Part shown: piece by piece, positions 9,978 through 17,787 of the stretch | Layout: each line of letters begins with the position of its first letter | Position numbering within the stretch: the first letter of the stretch is position 1 | Source: CAYVCG01 sp964449985 | GTDB taxonomy: Bacteria > Bacillota > Clostridia > Lachnospirales > WRAX01 | NCBI GenBank assembly: GCA_964449985.1 | Contig: CAYVCG010000032.1 | Coordinates: 1 to 24,010, forward strand | Length of the DNA stretch: 24,010 bases | Direction: 5' to 3' | The notes under the pieces: model-generated | Told to the model about the DNA's origin: nothing | What the model saw: only the letters and a program-made list of their open reading frames with translations | Databases searched by the model: none | Made by a program: the position numbers and the translations under genes

Positions 9978-10238
9978 TTGAAAAAGGTTACTATAAACGT
10001 TAATGGTGTTTTAGATAAGGATGCCGCAAGACAAGTCAGTAAAAGCCTTAATGATTTATCAGGTGTTGTTGCGGCGGATGTATCTTTGCCCGAGAATAGG
10101 GCGTTTGCATATGCAGGAGATAAGCTCTCTGATCAAGCTATCATAAATGCTGTTCAAAAAGCAGGTTTTAGCGGAGCGATTATTAATGAGCAGTATATTA
10201 CGGATTTGGACGAATTGAATAATTCTCTTGGATTTTAG
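9978..10238 (+). CDS. HMA-fold protein lacking the CxxC metal site (86 aa)
   Basis: The order of strands and helices and the phrases MKKVTINVNGV, LNDLSGVVAADVSL and IINAVQKAGFSG match heavy-metal-associated (CopZ/MerP-like) domains. The usual GMTCxxC loop reads GVLDKDA, so both metal-binding cysteines are gone and normal copper or mercury binding is not expected. Start is TTG at 9978 with GAGGTG (9964-9969) at good spacing. A non-HMA tail of about 15 residues (ITDLDELNNSLGF) follows. The gene lies between the ferritin-like gene and a long hairpin shared with the convergent glycosidase. It might be a structural or regulatory relic of a metallochaperone; function unknown. Confidence 0.75.
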   Translation: MKKVTINVNGVLDKDAARQVSKSLNDLSGVVAADVSLPENRAFAYAGDKLSDQAIINAVQKAGFSGAIINEQYITDLDELNNSLGF

Positions 10239-10242
10239 AGCG

Positions 10243-10279
10243 ACAAAGAAGCCTCCGCAATGCGCGAAGGCTTCTTTGT
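10243..10279. terminator. Bidirectional hairpin terminator between convergent genes
   Basis: Perfect 12-bp stem ACAAAGAAGCCT / AGGCTTCTTTGT with a 13-base GC-rich loop that can form an extra short stem, centred in the 52-base space between two converging genes. T-runs are weak on both sides, but the stem itself is T-rich at its 3' side and the position is right for ending both transcripts. Confidence 0.8.
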
Positions 10280-10290
10280 TATATATGCAT

Positions 10291-13200
10291 TTATTTATAT
10301 GTTCCTGATAGTGTAAAGCTATAGCTTGGGAACAACTCTTTAAATTTAACGCCGGAAACTGTGATTTCAGCTTCAGAAGCCGGAATGTCAATGGTTAAAA
10401 CGTTGTCCGCACCTTTTTCATAGGAAACCTTTTGTCCATTTACCTTGACAATGAAGGATGACGTTTTTGGCTCTATATTTGCTCCGAATACGATATCAAG
10501 CTTATCATTGCCGTTTGCAACAAATTTAAGCGCCCACAAATCATTTGTGTTTGGCTGAACTTTAATCGGTTGGTTTTTAATTACTGTATCGCCGATCGAA
10601 GCGGTTATATAGTATGTGGTCGTCTCTGTTACGGCAGGAATATCAGACGGATCAAGCTTAATTAACGCTTTGTTGTCAACGATTTCCGCTGATTTTCCAA
10701 ACAACGAAACTGTGATAGCAGCTTCATCAAGGTAGTTGCCTTCGATAGTTATTGGTATATTAGCAGCGCATCCTGCAACAACAGCTGCCGGAGCTGTTAT
10801 AGAAGTAATCTCGACAGGTATTCCGTCATAAATATAAACTCTGTATTTGCCTAAAATACCAGAACCATCCTGAGAGCGAGCATAGATATCAACCTCGCCC
10901 GGTTTAACGCCAACGACAACAGGTGTTCCGTTCTTCATAATAATCTCAGCCTTGTCACTAAACAAGCCTGTTTTAGTATCATGGACATACCATTTAACGT
11001 CTTTAACTTCAGCATTAGCAGGAGACACAGTCGCTGAAAGCTCTAAAGACTCTCCAAGCCCGAATATAGAGTTCATGCCAGATTTAGAAGCTATGTCGAT
11101 GTTATTTACGGTTACATAATTTGCAGAAAGAACTTCCATTTCTGCAAGCTGGAAACGTTTTATATCCTGACCTACACTTTGAGCACACATTTTCGTTGCA
11201 GTTATTCTTATATAGCGGGCTTGAATAGGAGCAAATCTATAGCTTATAGGCTGATCAGTATCAGGATGACCTTTTTCGTCAGCGATAGTGATGTATTCGC
11301 TAGCACCATCCGCTTTTACTTTTACAGTATAATCCTGCGGGAAATAGTGAACCCCTGCTATATAAGATTCTGCATCTGTTCTTGGATAAACAACGATATT
11401 TTGTATGCTTTCGTTCTTGCCGAGGTCTATTTCAAAATATGCGCCTCCAGGGATATCAAGGTTGTCATATTTGATGCCAGTAGTAACGCCTGTTCCTATC
11501 GTAGCACCATCAGTAAGATTCGCAGCACCCCATGCCGAGCCAATATTAGCCGAATCATTAGCGGATACAGGCTTATTTAAGGCAACGTTTTTCAAAGGAA
11601 TGGCAAAACTAGCCGATAGATTTACATCTTTGTTAGCCACAACATGCGCCAAAGAGCTATACATTTGATATGCTGGAGTTACCCCCTTTATACCAGCCAA
11701 AATGGTTCCTGCCGGGGCTACAGGATCAACAATATATTCCCTCATCTGCCCAACACTTGTGCTAAATGGCAAAGATACTAACTCACCGTTTACATATGCA
11801 GAGTCTTTGCCGTTACCATTAATTGAATCTATTGTTATTTTTGCGTCATCATCAGGCCCTATTCCATGAACAAACTTGAAGTTTACCTCCAAATTATTAA
11901 TGCCGGATGACGGAACAGTGAGCGGATTGTTAGCGCTGAACAAATCTCCGCTAAAGTATGCAAATTCGTAATTAGAATCGTTGGAAACGACCTCAATACT
12001 AGAAATATCCCCGCTAAATGGTCCGCTAAAAGGCAACGGATAGCTAACGCCGTCTATAATAACAGTTGCATCAACAAAATGAGGGCTGCTTATATTAATC
12101 GCCGGTGCATCAAGAATGAACAAAGACGTAACGCCTTCCATATCAAGCTTTATTCTTGTTACAGCGATGCCGTTTTTATTTATATGCTCATAAGAAGGCA
12201 CATAAAGTGTTCCTGTCATCGGATCCCAAGCGGAAGGAGTGATCGTTCCACGAACATCAACCGTTCCGTTTATTCTGGAGCTGCTTGAGTTAGCAAAGAA
12301 ATAGATGTCCGTTCCTTCTTTAACTTTATGGATATAAGTGAAGTTTCCGCCAGAAACACCAGCGATGCCATTGAATGATACGTCATAAACATCATTGACT
12401 TCATTAAGAGCTGTTCCAAGGTTATTAAGGCTCTTCATAAAGATAGCAACGCCGTTATTGGCATTTGATACTTTTGAGTATGTTGCTGCTGGCTGAGAGC
12501 CGCTTGTTGCAGGATCAATCTGGAAGATGCTTTGCATAATGCTTGCAACCTCAGCGTCTTTGTTGCGGTCAGAAGCCAAGTAAGGAAGCTGTCCAACGGA
12601 AATAACTTTTCCTCCGTTATCATAAAACGCTTTAATTTTTTGTGCATTAGAAAGACTTATTATTCTTGTTGCAGGCATAACGAAAACTTTGTATTGCTCA
12701 AAGTTTATTTCGTTGTTAAGATTCATAACTCCATTTTCAATAGTGCATTTTTGGTCAAGAACCTCAGGATGGATATAAGTAAAGTCTTTGCGGTGTGTAA
12801 GCGATAATGCTTCGCCAACGTTCATATAGTTGTTATCAGCGGGAACTCCCCAGTCTGCGCTAGTTGTAGTCGTAAACTTAAAGCTTGCCTTCAAGTAGTC
12901 AATCGGGTAGAACAAGCCGATATCAGCAACGTGACGGCCGTTTTGCAATAACATCTGCAAACGACCCATATATTCATTATAGCGCCAAAGCTCTGGGCCA
13001 TAAACAGGGTTACGGTAAGATAGTTCCGGAGGATAGGTTACTTTTGATGTATTATTATACCATATAGCATGAGGAACCATAAGGTTGACGCCTTTAGCAT
13101 ATTGATCCATAGCAACACGATAAAGATTTGGTATACCCATGCCTTCGCCCATAGCGCCATAGCTTTCTGTCATGACGAGGCCTTTGTCCCAGTTGTATGC

Positions 13201-14805
13201 AGCTGAGCTTATGATTTTATAAGCTTCCTGTGTATATCCGAAAGAACCGATAACGTCTACACCGGGGATATCTTGGTACTTAAATACTTTCATCAAGTCT
13301 CCATGAAGACCAACAGGGTTTTGTATTTCTTCAAGAAGCATGTGCCCAGTAAGCTCAATGTTGTGTGCTTCACACCAATCATTAAGCTGACCTATGTAAT
13401 CCTTTGCAAAAAGCTGTGTACGAACGTCTTGCAACTCATTACGAGCCCAGTTTGTATCAGCGCCGATGTCATACCATAAAGCAGGATAGAGAAGAACAGG
13501 ATTGTATCCTTTTTGCTCAACAAACGCATCGTTGTATCCAGGAGTCCACATTCTTGCGCCTTGAACGCCGCTGTCACCGCCCCAGTTCCAGAAAGTTGGT
13601 TCGTCATAGAATGCCGAATCAAAAACTGTTCCGAAATATTCAGGGAAACGGTCGTAATAAGTCTGGTGAGTGATCTCAATAAATTTTGCAACTGATTCTT
13701 TATCAAGATAGTCCATACCGTTTTTACCATCAACAACACAAATAAAAGCCATAACCTTCCAAGTTCCTGCAGGAATGTCATAAGTCAGGTTCGAGGACAC
13801 CGGTTCATTTTGAGGAGGTATCGGAAGTTTAGCTCCGTTATTAAAGACTTCCATCTCATATATTGAAGGACTGTCGGCTGTTACAGAGTTAATAAGAAAA
13901 CGAACTCTTGTTGAAGTAACTGCATCAAAGGTAAATGATTTTTTAACACCGTCTCCAATCTTGTCACCAGAAGCAATGTTTACCCAAGCATTGCCATTCC
14001 AGTATTGAAGATTGTAGGAAGTTATACGATTCATAGATTCCATAACGTCAACCCTGTCAAAGGTTGTTGGCTCTGTATAACGAACCTCAAGCCAACCGCC
14101 GCCCGAAAAACTCGCGCCGTTCCAACGCGTATTGTAATTTCCATCAAATGCGGAGAATACGTCATAGCCTGGTGCTTGAGTATAATAACTGGAAGCGAAA
14201 ACACCGGTTCCGCCTCCTGATTGAACCATGGTGATTTTATCCGATATATCAACAAGTTCCTTTGTTGCTGTGTTCATAGCTACTGCGCCCATAGGTGTTC
14301 CATAGTTTAGAGGAACAACAACTTTTGCTGGGCCGGTAGCTTCTTTTTCAAATTTATCAAGACGCTTTGCTGTATATTCTGGATATCTTTGACCAAGAAG
14401 CCCGCCGGCTGTGTAGCTGGGGAAACCGTCTTCGTCATACAAGCAAAGTTTCATGCCAAGTTCCTTGGCTTTTTTAACAACGACTTCGTATTTGTCAAGG
14501 TATTCGTCGCTCATGTATCCCTGAAGCCAGTTTGGCAAAATACCGAAGCCGTAATATCCGCTTTCATAAAACGATTTTTCAACTATTTCTTCAAGCTTCT
14601 CGTCAGACATATCTTTGATTTCATCGTTCCAAAACCATAATGGACGAGATTTAATATCTGGCGGAGGTGTTTGAAAGTCAGACCATATTTTGGTTGCAAA
14701 ACTGTCCGTATCTTTTGCAAAAGCAATAGAAGGACATATTTGCACAGCCATCGTTACAGCTAAGAATAACGAAAGCATAGCACTAAAAGGTTTGTTTCTT
14801 TTCAT
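10291..14805 (-). CDS. Giant secreted GH106-like glycosidase with F5/8C and Ig-like domains
   Basis: A 1504-residue secreted protein. ATG at 14805 is chosen over a TTG nine bases upstream because AGGAG (14820-14816) is correctly spaced only from the ATG. Signal peptide to about residue 30. The catalytic part starts RPLWFWNDE and includes LGMKLCLYDEDGFPS and AGG, the pattern of GH106 alpha-L-rhamnosidases and their relatives; acidic candidates are D401-E402 (YDEP), E492/E493 (GHMLLEE) and E547 (TESYG). An F5/8 type C domain (about 197-322, FDGNYNTRWNG) is inserted inside this region, and a second lies at about 1071-1228. A Big_2-type Ig domain follows (about 1229-1324), then the tail (1325-1504) shared with the two GH95 proteins, ending GVKFKELFPSYSF. 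Substrate is inferred as terminal rhamnose or a related sugar; the exact family is less sure than the glycosidase call. Confidence 0.8.
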   Translation of the reverse strand: MKRNKPFSAMLSLFLAVTMAVQICPSIAFAKDTDSFATKIWSDFQTPPPDIKSRPLWFWNDEIKDMSDEKLEEIVEKSFYESGYYGFGILPNWLQGYMSDEYLDKYEVVVKKAKELGMKLCLYDEDGFPSYTAGGLLGQRYPEYTAKRLDKFEKEATGPAKVVVPLNYGTPMGAVAMNTATKELVDISDKITMVQSGGGTGVFASSYYTQAPGYDVFSAFDGNYNTRWNGASFSGGGWLEVRYTEPTTFDRVDVMESMNRITSYNLQYWNGNAWVNIASGDKIGDGVKKSFTFDAVTSTRVRFLINSVTADSPSIYEMEVFNNGAKLPIPPQNEPVSSNLTYDIPAGTWKVMAFICVVDGKNGMDYLDKESVAKFIEITHQTYYDRFPEYFGTVFDSAFYDEPTFWNWGGDSGVQGARMWTPGYNDAFVEQKGYNPVLLYPALWYDIGADTNWARNELQDVRTQLFAKDYIGQLNDWCEAHNIELTGHMLLEEIQNPVGLHGDLMKVFKYQDIPGVDVIGSFGYTQEAYKIISSAAYNWDKGLVMTESYGAMGEGMGIPNLYRVAMDQYAKGVNLMVPHAIWYNNTSKVTYPPELSYRNPVYGPELWRYNEYMGRLQMLLQNGRHVADIGLFYPIDYLKASFKFTTTTSADWGVPADNNYMNVGEALSLTHRKDFTYIHPEVLDQKCTIENGVMNLNNEINFEQYKVFVMPATRIISLSNAQKIKAFYDNGGKVISVGQLPYLASDRNKDAEVASIMQSIFQIDPATSGSQPAATYSKVSNANNGVAIFMKSLNNLGTALNEVNDVYDVSFNGIAGVSGGNFTYIHKVKEGTDIYFFANSSSSRINGTVDVRGTITPSAWDPMTGTLYVPSYEHINKNGIAVTRIKLDMEGVTSLFILDAPAINISSPHFVDATVIIDGVSYPLPFSGPFSGDISSIEVVSNDSNYEFAYFSGDLFSANNPLTVPSSGINNLEVNFKFVHGIGPDDDAKITIDSINGNGKDSAYVNGELVSLPFSTSVGQMREYIVDPVAPAGTILAGIKGVTPAYQMYSSLAHVVANKDVNLSASFAIPLKNVALNKPVSANDSANIGSAWGAANLTDGATIGTGVTTGIKYDNLDIPGGAYFEIDLGKNESIQNIVVYPRTDAESYIAGVHYFPQDYTVKVKADGASEYITIADEKGHPDTDQPISYRFAPIQARYIRITATKMCAQSVGQDIKRFQLAEMEVLSANYVTVNNIDIASKSGMNSIFGLGESLELSATVSPANAEVKDVKWYVHDTKTGLFSDKAEIIMKNGTPVVVGVKPGEVDIYARSQDGSGILGKYRVYIYDGIPVEITSITAPAAVVAGCAANIPITIEGNYLDEAAITVSLFGKSAEIVDNKALIKLDPSDIPAVTETTTYYITASIGDTVIKNQPIKVQPNTNDLWALKFVANGNDKLDIVFGANIEPKTSSFIVKVNGQKVSYEKGADNVLTIDIPASEAEITVSGVKFKELFPSYSFTLSGTYK

Positions 14806-14810
14806 AATTC

Positions 14811-14846
14811 TCAAACTCCTTTTCTGATAATTTTATTTCTTTGCAT
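14811..14846 (-). CDS. Putative 11-codon leader ORF before the GH106-like gene
   Basis: ATG at 14846 preceded by GGAGGAG (14864-14858) at 11 bases, encoding MQRNKIIRKGV and stopping five bases before the glycosidase start. Its last codons contain the glycosidase's own ribosome binding site, so the two could be translationally coupled. Its first codons closely resemble those of the glycosidase (MQRNKI versus MKRNKP), which suggests a local duplication of the start region. It could equally be a non-translated remnant. Confidence 0.35.
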   Translation of the reverse strand: MQRNKIIRKGV

Positions 14847-14981
14847 AAAAGTGCTTTCTCCTCCAATAGCTCTAAACACAATAATGCTATTATTAAAACA
14901 ACTCCTTTCAGCATAAAAATAAATAAAAAATACTTTGTTATACTTGTCTATTTTATTAAAAATCTTTTGTTATATAGAATA

Positions 14982-15010
14982 ATTATAATATGGATTGTGC
15001 AAAAAGTCAA
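14982..15010 (-). promoter_or_regulatory. Near-consensus sigma-A promoter of the GH106-like gene
   Basis: On the minus strand TTGACT (15010-15005), a 17-base spacer and a perfect TATAAT (14987-14982). Transcription would start near 14975 and give a leader of about 170 bases containing several ribosome-binding-site-like purine stretches and the short ORF. The stretch 14806-15254 between the divergent glycosidase and mreB holds this promoter, the leader and the mreB promoter; I see nothing else in it. Confidence 0.75.
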
Positions 15011-15100
15011 TTATTCCTGATGAATTTATCAGGACCTATTATTTTTTTATTAAGAATTGTTTTTTAGATGAAGGAAATTTAATTTTTTTTAATTAGTTTG

Positions 15101-15129
15101 TTGTAATGTATAGGAAAACATTGTATATT
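15101..15129 (+). promoter_or_regulatory. Candidate promoter of the mreB operon
   Basis: TTGTAA (15101-15106), 17-base spacer, TATATT (15124-15129), in AT-rich DNA about 120 bases before the mreB start. It is the best match I find upstream of mreB on the plus strand. Confidence 0.5.
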
Positions 15130-15254
15130 AATATAAACGCATTATAAAAAGCTGATCAGAAATAAAATTTGATATATAAATGCAAAAATATGGAAACAAT
15201 CTATATATTGGCTAAAAACAGCTTGTGTGTATACTTGAAAGGAGCAATAAAATA

Positions 15255-16283
15255 GTGTTTAATAAGGATTTGGGTATAGATTTGGGAACTGCGAATACAT
15301 TGGTTTTTGTTAGAAACAAAGGTATCGTTATTAACGAGCCTTCTGTTGTTGCCGTTAGAACTGACACAAACCAAGTCGTTGCAGTTGGTGAGGAAGCAAA
15401 GCAAATGATAGGAAGAACCCCCGGGGCTATCGTTGCGATAAGACCGATGAAAGACGGGGTTATCGCAGATTTCTCGACAACTCAGGCTATGCTAAAATAT
15501 TTTATAAAAAAGGCTTCAAAAAAAACGTTTTTTGGCTCTAAACCGAACGTTATAGTTTGCGTACCATCAGGTGTTACGGAGGTCGAAAAAAGAGCAGTTA
15601 TAGAAGCGACTATTGCGGGCGGCGCAAAAGAGCGGGGGGCATTTTTGATCGAAGAGCCAATGGCCGCCGCCATAGGCGCAGGCCTTCCGATTATGGAGCC
15701 GACAGGCAGCATGATAGTTGATATCGGCGGAGGAACTAGCGAGGTTGCTGTTATATCTTTGCAAGGTATTGTAACGAGCAAATCATTGAGGGTCGCGGGA
15801 GACGAACTTGATGAACATATCGTAAATTATGTTAAAAGGGAATACAGCCTTGCTATAGGTGAGAGGACAGCAGAATATATAAAGATCACTATAGGCTGCG
15901 CTTATAACCCGGAATCAAGTAACAAAATGGAAGTTCGTGGGCGTGATCTAATAACAGGTTTGCCGAAAACAATAGAGATTTCTGCAAGAGAGATTTGTAT
16001 TGCCATATCAGAGCCGGTTAACGCTATTCTGGATTCTATAAAATTTACTCTGGAAAAGACTCCGCCGGAATTGGCGGCAGACGTTATGCAATCCGGTATA
16101 ATGCTTGTTGGCGGCGGTGCGCTTTTGCAAGGGTTGGATAAGTTCATAGAGGCTGAGGTTGGTATTCCTGTTTCTATTGCAGACGAGCCTTTAAATTGCG
16201 TCGCCGTAGGGACTGGCCTTGTGCTTGAAAATATAAATGTGCTCAAAGATGTTTTGATTTCGCCTAAAAAATTAAGGATGTAG
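15255..16283 (+). CDS. mreB: Rod-shape actin homologue MreB
   Basis: Bacterial actin that forms membrane-associated filaments and guides lateral cell-wall synthesis. The start is GTG at 15255 (VFNKDLGIDLGTANT) with AAAGGAG (15238-15244) at 10 bases; an upstream in-frame GTG at 15225 would run through the binding site. At 342 residues it is of normal MreB length. The actin-fold nucleotide motifs are present: phosphate-1 DLGTANT, VCVPSGVTEVEKRAV, phosphate-2 IVDIGGGTSEVAV, and adenosine motif LVGGGALLQGL. It is the first gene of the shape/division operon, followed by mreC, mreD, PBP2, min genes and rodA. The paralogue Mbl cannot be fully excluded by eye, but the mreC-mreD neighbourhood favours MreB. 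Confidence 0.96.
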   Translation: MFNKDLGIDLGTANTLVFVRNKGIVINEPSVVAVRTDTNQVVAVGEEAKQMIGRTPGAIVAIRPMKDGVIADFSTTQAMLKYFIKKASKKTFFGSKPNVIVCVPSGVTEVEKRAVIEATIAGGAKERGAFLIEEPMAAAIGAGLPIMEPTGSMIVDIGGGTSEVAVISLQGIVTSKSLRVAGDELDEHIVNYVKREYSLAIGERTAEYIKITIGCAYNPESSNKMEVRGRDLITGLPKTIEISAREICIAISEPVNAILDSIKFTLEKTPPELAADVMQSGIMLVGGGALLQGLDKFIEAEVGIPVSIADEPLNCVAVGTGLVLENINVLKDVLISPKKLRM

Positions 16284-16339
16284 AAAGAAACATTTGATTA
16301 AACCGTATTCAAAGGAAATTATACTAGAGGTGAATTAAA

Positions 16340-17200
16340 TTGAATTTTATTAACAGGCATAAAAAGCTATTCATTGTCGGTATAGTTATTCTTTCGGTTA
16401 TTTTGATTGCTGTTTCTGTTGCAAGGCAATATAAGCCGACTTTGCTAAACAATATACTTGGCTTTTTTATCACTCCCATCCAAGGCGTAGTTACCGGAGT
16501 AAGTTCATGGTTTGGGGACAAGATTGATTTCGTTGTTCGCATGGGCGAGATTGAGGGAGAAAACAGGATGCTCAAACAGCAAGTCGAGATACTTGGGGCA
16601 GAAAACAGCCGTTTGCATCTTGTTGATGAAAGGAATCAGGAATTAAGCGAATTACTTGAGATAACAAAAAAGTATTCAAACTATCCAATGGTTGGAGCTG
16701 ATGTTATTGCAAAGGATGTCGGAAATTGGTATGATAACTTTATTATAGACAAAGGGACGAAAGACGGCTTTGAAAAAGATATGATCGTTCTGGCGTCCGG
16801 CGGTCTTGTGGGCCGTATATTTGAAGCCGGATACAACTATTCGAAGGTTAAATCAATAATAGATGATACGAGCGCAGTTGCCGCAAAAAGCCCGAGAACA
16901 AACGATACGGGCTCTATGCGTGGAGATTTGTATTTAATGATGGAAGGCAAGTGCGTTATGGACTTTATTGATGATGACGCTCAGATTGTTCCGGGTGACG
17001 AAATCGTAACGTCTCATCTTTCTTCTGTCTTTCCGCCGGGAATAATTATCGGCAATGTTTTGGAGGTTAAAAACAACGCCAATAACACAAAGCAGGCCAT
17101 AATCAAACCTTATGTGGATTTTAAGCATTTGGAGACGGTGCTTGTTATCACGCAGCTTTTTGACAGGGAATTAATCGAAAATGAGAACGACCAGCAATAG
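16340..17200 (+). CDS. mreC: Rod-shape-determining protein MreC
   Basis: Bitopic membrane protein of the elongation machinery that links MreB, MreD and PBP2. At 286 residues it has one N-terminal membrane segment (about 9-28, LFIVGIVILSVILIAVSVA), a coiled coil (about 70-110, EIEGENRMLKQQVEILGAEN) and the external double beta-barrel MreC domain (NWYDNFIIDKGTKDGFEKDM, VLASGGLVGRI, VPGDEIVTS, FPPGIIIGNV). Start is TTG at 16340 after AGAGGTGA (16326-16333). It lies 56 bases after mreB and 27 before mreD. Confidence 0.95.
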   Translation: MNFINRHKKLFIVGIVILSVILIAVSVARQYKPTLLNNILGFFITPIQGVVTGVSSWFGDKIDFVVRMGEIEGENRMLKQQVEILGAENSRLHLVDERNQELSELLEITKKYSNYPMVGADVIAKDVGNWYDNFIIDKGTKDGFEKDMIVLASGGLVGRIFEAGYNYSKVKSIIDDTSAVAAKSPRTNDTGSMRGDLYLMMEGKCVMDFIDDDAQIVPGDEIVTSHLSSVFPPGIIIGNVLEVKNNANNTKQAIIKPYVDFKHLETVLVITQLFDRELIENENDQQ

Positions 17201-17227
17201 TTATCAAGAAAAAGCCGGAGGTTTACG

Positions 17228-17752
17228 ATGCTGCGTTTTTTTTCAATGTTTTTTGTTATAATAATTAATTTTATTCTGCAATCGACCTTGTTTCAATATA
17301 TAACAATAGCCGGGATAAAACCAAACACAGCCATTCTTATAATTGTGTGCTATGCGATTTTGAGGGGCGATGTTGAAGGAGCTATCGCCGGTTTTTTCGC
17401 CGGGCTTTTGCAGGATATGTTTTTTGGTTACAATTTGGGTTTGTTTGCTCTTTTAGGGGCGCTTACGGGCTTTGTCTGTGGCAAACCGTTTAAGGATTTT
17501 TTCAGGGAAAACTATTTGTTGCCCGTTGTTCTGACGGTTTTAAGTATGTTGGCGTATGAACTTATGTTTTATGTCACAAGTTTTCTTCTTGCTGGCAGAA
17601 CGGAATTTTCTTATTATTTCAACAGGGTTATTCTTCCAGAAACTATATACACCACATTGCTGTCTCTTTTGATGTATAGAATTATTTATGGAATAAACCG
17701 AAGGCTAGAAGCTCATGAAAAGAAGCATAAAAGTCTTTTTTCTAAAATCTAA
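17228..17752 (+). CDS. mreD: Rod-shape-determining protein MreD
   Basis: Small integral membrane protein of the Mre complex. 174 residues, almost entirely hydrophobic, with about five membrane segments (roughly 4-24, 30-48, 50-85, 96-122, 135-155) and a basic C-terminus. The stretch GFFAGLLQDMFFG is typical of MreD. ATG at 17228 follows GGAGGT (17217-17222). Confidence 0.93.
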   Translation: MLRFFSMFFVIIINFILQSTLFQYITIAGIKPNTAILIIVCYAILRGDVEGAIAGFFAGLLQDMFFGYNLGLFALLGALTGFVCGKPFKDFFRENYLLPVVLTVLSMLAYELMFYVTSFLLAGRTEFSYYFNRVILPETIYTTLLSLLMYRIIYGINRRLEAHEKKHKSLFSKI

Positions 17753-17787
17753 GAGATGGTTGCTTTGTTTGGGGGCTGGCATAAAAA

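Noticed and set aside
14806..14814. TTG at 14814 as the start of the GH106-like gene
   Set aside because: Only one base separates it from the AGGAG site, whereas the ATG at 14805 is correctly spaced and begins the signal peptide.
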